Source of the DNA: Rikenellaceae bacterium
Lineage (GTDB): Bacteria; Bacteroidota; Bacteroidia; Bacteroidales; UBA932
Length of the DNA stretch: 23,228 nt
Assembly (NCBI GenBank): GCA_900771335.1
Contig: CAAGNP010000042.1
Coordinates: 1 to 23,228, forward strand
Direction of reading: 5' to 3'
Part shown: piece after piece, positions 21,802 to 23,228 of the stretch
How positions within the stretch are numbered: position 1 is the stretch's first letter
How the letters are laid out: every line of letters begins with the position of its first letter
The notes under the pieces: model-generated
Told to the model about the DNA's origin: nothing
Databases searched by the model: none
Seen by the model: only the letters and a program-made list of their open reading frames with translations
Translations under genes and position numbers: made by a program

Positions 21802-23085
21802 ATGGAATTCAAAGCCACCGGATACACACTCGTCTGCTTTGCAGACAAACATAAATTTGAAGACTCAGGATGGTCACTTGCAGACCCCGATTGTGAAAAG
21901 CCCAGCCTCATAAGGGCAGAATATGAAAAGAAACAATACACCCCAAGAGAGGATCTTGAAGGGCTCTACAGATATGCAGGCTGGCTCCCTGTACGCAGGA
22001 CACTGAAAGGCTCCTGCGCCCCTGTGACATACAAAAGCACTGCACTTGCATCCGAACTCGGACTCGAGAATCTCTACATCACCTTCTCCGGTTGGTGGCC
22101 AAAGATGGGGGCAAGAATGTCCACCGGCTCATTCAAGGAGACAGAGGCCTACTCTGTCTGCGGAAGACTCTCTGAAGACAACAAACGGACACTGGTAGTG
22201 GCATCAGCAGGAAATACAGCGAGAGCCTTCGCCAAAGTGTGCTCCGAGAACAATATCCCCCTTCTGATATCTATCCCTGAGGACAACATCAATGCCCTTT
22301 GGTTTACAGAGCCGCTCAATGACTGCGTAAAAATAATAGCCTCCCCAAAAGGGTCAGACTATTTTGACGCCATAGCACTTGCAGACAAGGTGTGCACAGA
22401 TCCCAATTTTATGGCAGAAGGTGGAGCCAAGAATGTGGCCAGACGTGACGGCATGGGTACTACCCTACTCTCAGCTGTAGAGGTCATCGGAAGGATACCT
22501 GATGCTTATTTCCAGGCCATCGGCAGCGGCACAGGTACCATTGCCGCCTGGGAGAACAACCTCAGACTTATTGAAGACGGACGTTGGGGTACACACAAGA
22601 TGAAACTATACCCTTCGCAGAACGACCCCTTCACCATCATGTACGATTCGTGGAAGCTCCATTCAAGACAACTGGTCGATATGACCCCCGATCAGGCACG
22701 TAACGCCGCTGCCGTGATAGATGCCAAAGTCCTTTCCAACAGAAAACCACCATACTCTATCGCAGGTGGCCTTTTTGATGCCATGGAGGATGCCGGCGGT
22801 GACATGTTCAAGGTGACCAACGATGAGCTTCACCAGTGGAAAGCCAGGTTTGCAGAACTTGAGGGCATCGACATCCACAATGCAGCTGCTGTCGCTGTGG
22901 CCTCACTTGCTGCCGCAGTCAAAGAGGGTAAAGTATCCAAAGAAGAGGTGATTATGCTCAATATAACAGGTGGCGGAGAAGAACTTGCCAAATCGGAGCA
23001 GAACATAGTCTACGCCAAACCACATCTAGTCCTCGACCCCGACCTCCCCGCAGAAGAGATAGTAAAAGCTGTCAAGAATATATAA
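21802..23085 (+). CDS. Cysteate synthase (PLP-dependent)
   Basis: 427 residues from the ATG at 21802; a TTG three codons upstream was rejected. It belongs to the threonine synthase-like fold-type II PLP enzymes. Seen: the lysine K112 (S-T-G-S-F-K-E-T-E-A-Y), S135-A-G-N-T-A140, and the phosphate loop G241-S-G-T-G-T246. The N-terminus and the S-T-G-S-F-K-E motif fit the methanogen cysteate synthase type, which replaces the phosphate of O-phospho-L-serine with sulfite to give L-cysteate. Its place 15 bp after the Hdr genes, in the same operon as the SulA-like and SDR genes, supports this. Threonine synthase or another sulfhydrylase-like enzyme is the alternative. Confidence 0.8.
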   Translation: MEFKATGYTLVCFADKHKFEDSGWSLADPDCEKPSLIRAEYEKKQYTPREDLEGLYRYAGWLPVRRTLKGSCAPVTYKSTALASELGLENLYITFSGWWPKMGARMSTGSFKETEAYSVCGRLSEDNKRTLVVASAGNTARAFAKVCSENNIPLLISIPEDNINALWFTEPLNDCVKIIASPKGSDYFDAIALADKVCTDPNFMAEGGAKNVARRDGMGTTLLSAVEVIGRIPDAYFQAIGSGTGTIAAWENNLRLIEDGRWGTHKMKLYPSQNDPFTIMYDSWKLHSRQLVDMTPDQARNAAAVIDAKVLSNRKPPYSIAGGLFDAMEDAGGDMFKVTNDELHQWKARFAELEGIDIHNAAAVAVASLAAAVKEGKVSKEEVIMLNITGGGEELAKSEQNIVYAKPHLVLDPDLPAEEIVKAVKNI

Positions 23086-23090
23086 CAATA

Positions 23091-23115
23091 AAAAAGAGGC
23101 CTTCAGTTTTTGAAG
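23091..23115 (+). terminator. Operon terminator, probably cut by an IS element
   Basis: AAAAAGAGGCCTTCAG (from 23091) is a typical 5' arm of an operon terminator in this phylum. A matching CTGAAGGCCTC arm is not seen. Instead, the IS end begins at 23111 and supplies only TGAAG, giving a 5-bp CTTCA/TGAAG hairpin. The original 3' arm may lie beyond the element. Confidence 0.5.
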
Positions 23116-23228
23116 TGAACCCCAAAAGTTAGACAAAAAACTTTTGGGGTTTATTTTATGCGAAAGAAACACGATCACCAAGCATTGCTCAAATACATGC
23201 AAATGCTTGAAGATGGCTATTCCATCAA
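23111..23228 (+). mobile_element. IS3-family (IS150-type) element, left end, truncated by window
   Basis: The end TGAAGTGAACCCCAAAAGTT followed by AGACA fits the terminal inverted repeat of IS150-type IS3 elements (ACCCCAAAAGTTxGACA). Inside it, CCCCAAAAGTT (23120-23130) and AACTTTTGGGG (23139-23149) form a perfect 11-bp hairpin just before the transposase start. Such hairpins can protect the transposase from outside transcription. The right end is not in the window. Confidence 0.75.
23158..23228 (+). CDS. IS3-family transposase OrfA, partial
   Basis: The ATG at 23158 opens a frame that runs off the right edge. Only 23 residues are visible (M-R-K-K-H-D-H-Q-A-L-L-K-Y-M-Q-M-L-E-D-G-Y-S-I). The L-E-D-G-Y-S-I segment resembles the first helix-turn-helix of IS3-family OrfA proteins, which bind the element ends. 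The position 47 bp inside the terminal repeat supports this. The rest, including the DDE catalytic part in OrfB, lies outside. Confidence 0.65.
   Translation, partial: MRKKHDHQALLKYMQMLEDGYSI

Overview
This window looks like a chromosomal segment of a Bacteroidota bacterium, probably order Bacteroidales. The visible promoters follow the TAnnTTTG (-7) and TTG/TTTG (-33) pattern of that phylum, and many proteins are of Bacteroidota type (integrase arm-binding domain, stand-alone LytTR protein, Nudix winged-helix regulator). The right half carries a sulfonolipid (capnine-type) pathway, known from gut Bacteroidales such as Alistipes and Odoribacter. An Alistipes-like (Rikenellaceae) origin is an inference, not proven by the sequence.

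Left part (1-4631). Two direct copies of a hairpin-rich repeat (1-133, 185-317) precede a minus-strand three-gene operon. Read from its promoter near 3500, it encodes an integrase arm-binding/DUF1653 fusion, a PD-(D/E)XK nuclease-like protein and an RNase J-like metallo-beta-lactamase. Divergently, 3747-4631 encodes a very small protein that is recognisably a collapsed, catalytically dead relative of the DNA polymerase III alpha subunit (DnaE).

Middle part (4632-13700). A repeat-rich spacer is followed by an overlapping pair (lipoprotein plus large exported protein, 5185-8173) with a strong terminator, a YhcG/DUF1016 nuclease-like gene, a zinc-ribbon protein, a Nudix/winged-helix regulator, a LytTR-membrane protein pair, and an HD-domain protein. 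The same repeat families reappear at 13247-13555.

Right part (13700-23085) is the main discovery. It is one tightly packed plus-strand operon of nine genes: VOC protein, cysteate fatty-acyltransferase of the alpha-oxoamine synthase family (SulA-like), SDR reductase (3-ketocapnine reductase candidate), HdrC-like, HdrB-like, HdrA-like, a second small HdrC-like, a membrane HdrE-HdrD-type fusion, and a cysteate synthase. Cysteate synthase would make L-cysteate from phosphoserine and sulfite. The acyltransferase would join it to a fatty acyl group, and the SDR would reduce the ketone to capnine. Between these lies a complete heterodisulfide-reductase-like module, in the order C-B-A-C-(E-D), which resembles the sulfur-oxidising sHdr order. 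It is predicted to move electrons between thiol/disulfide or sulfur chemistry and membrane quinone. It may make the sulfite that cysteate synthase uses. Two palindromic operator candidates and three 11-bp-phased repeats lie just upstream of the operon. An IS3-family element begins at 23111, inside what looks like the operon terminator, and runs off the right edge.
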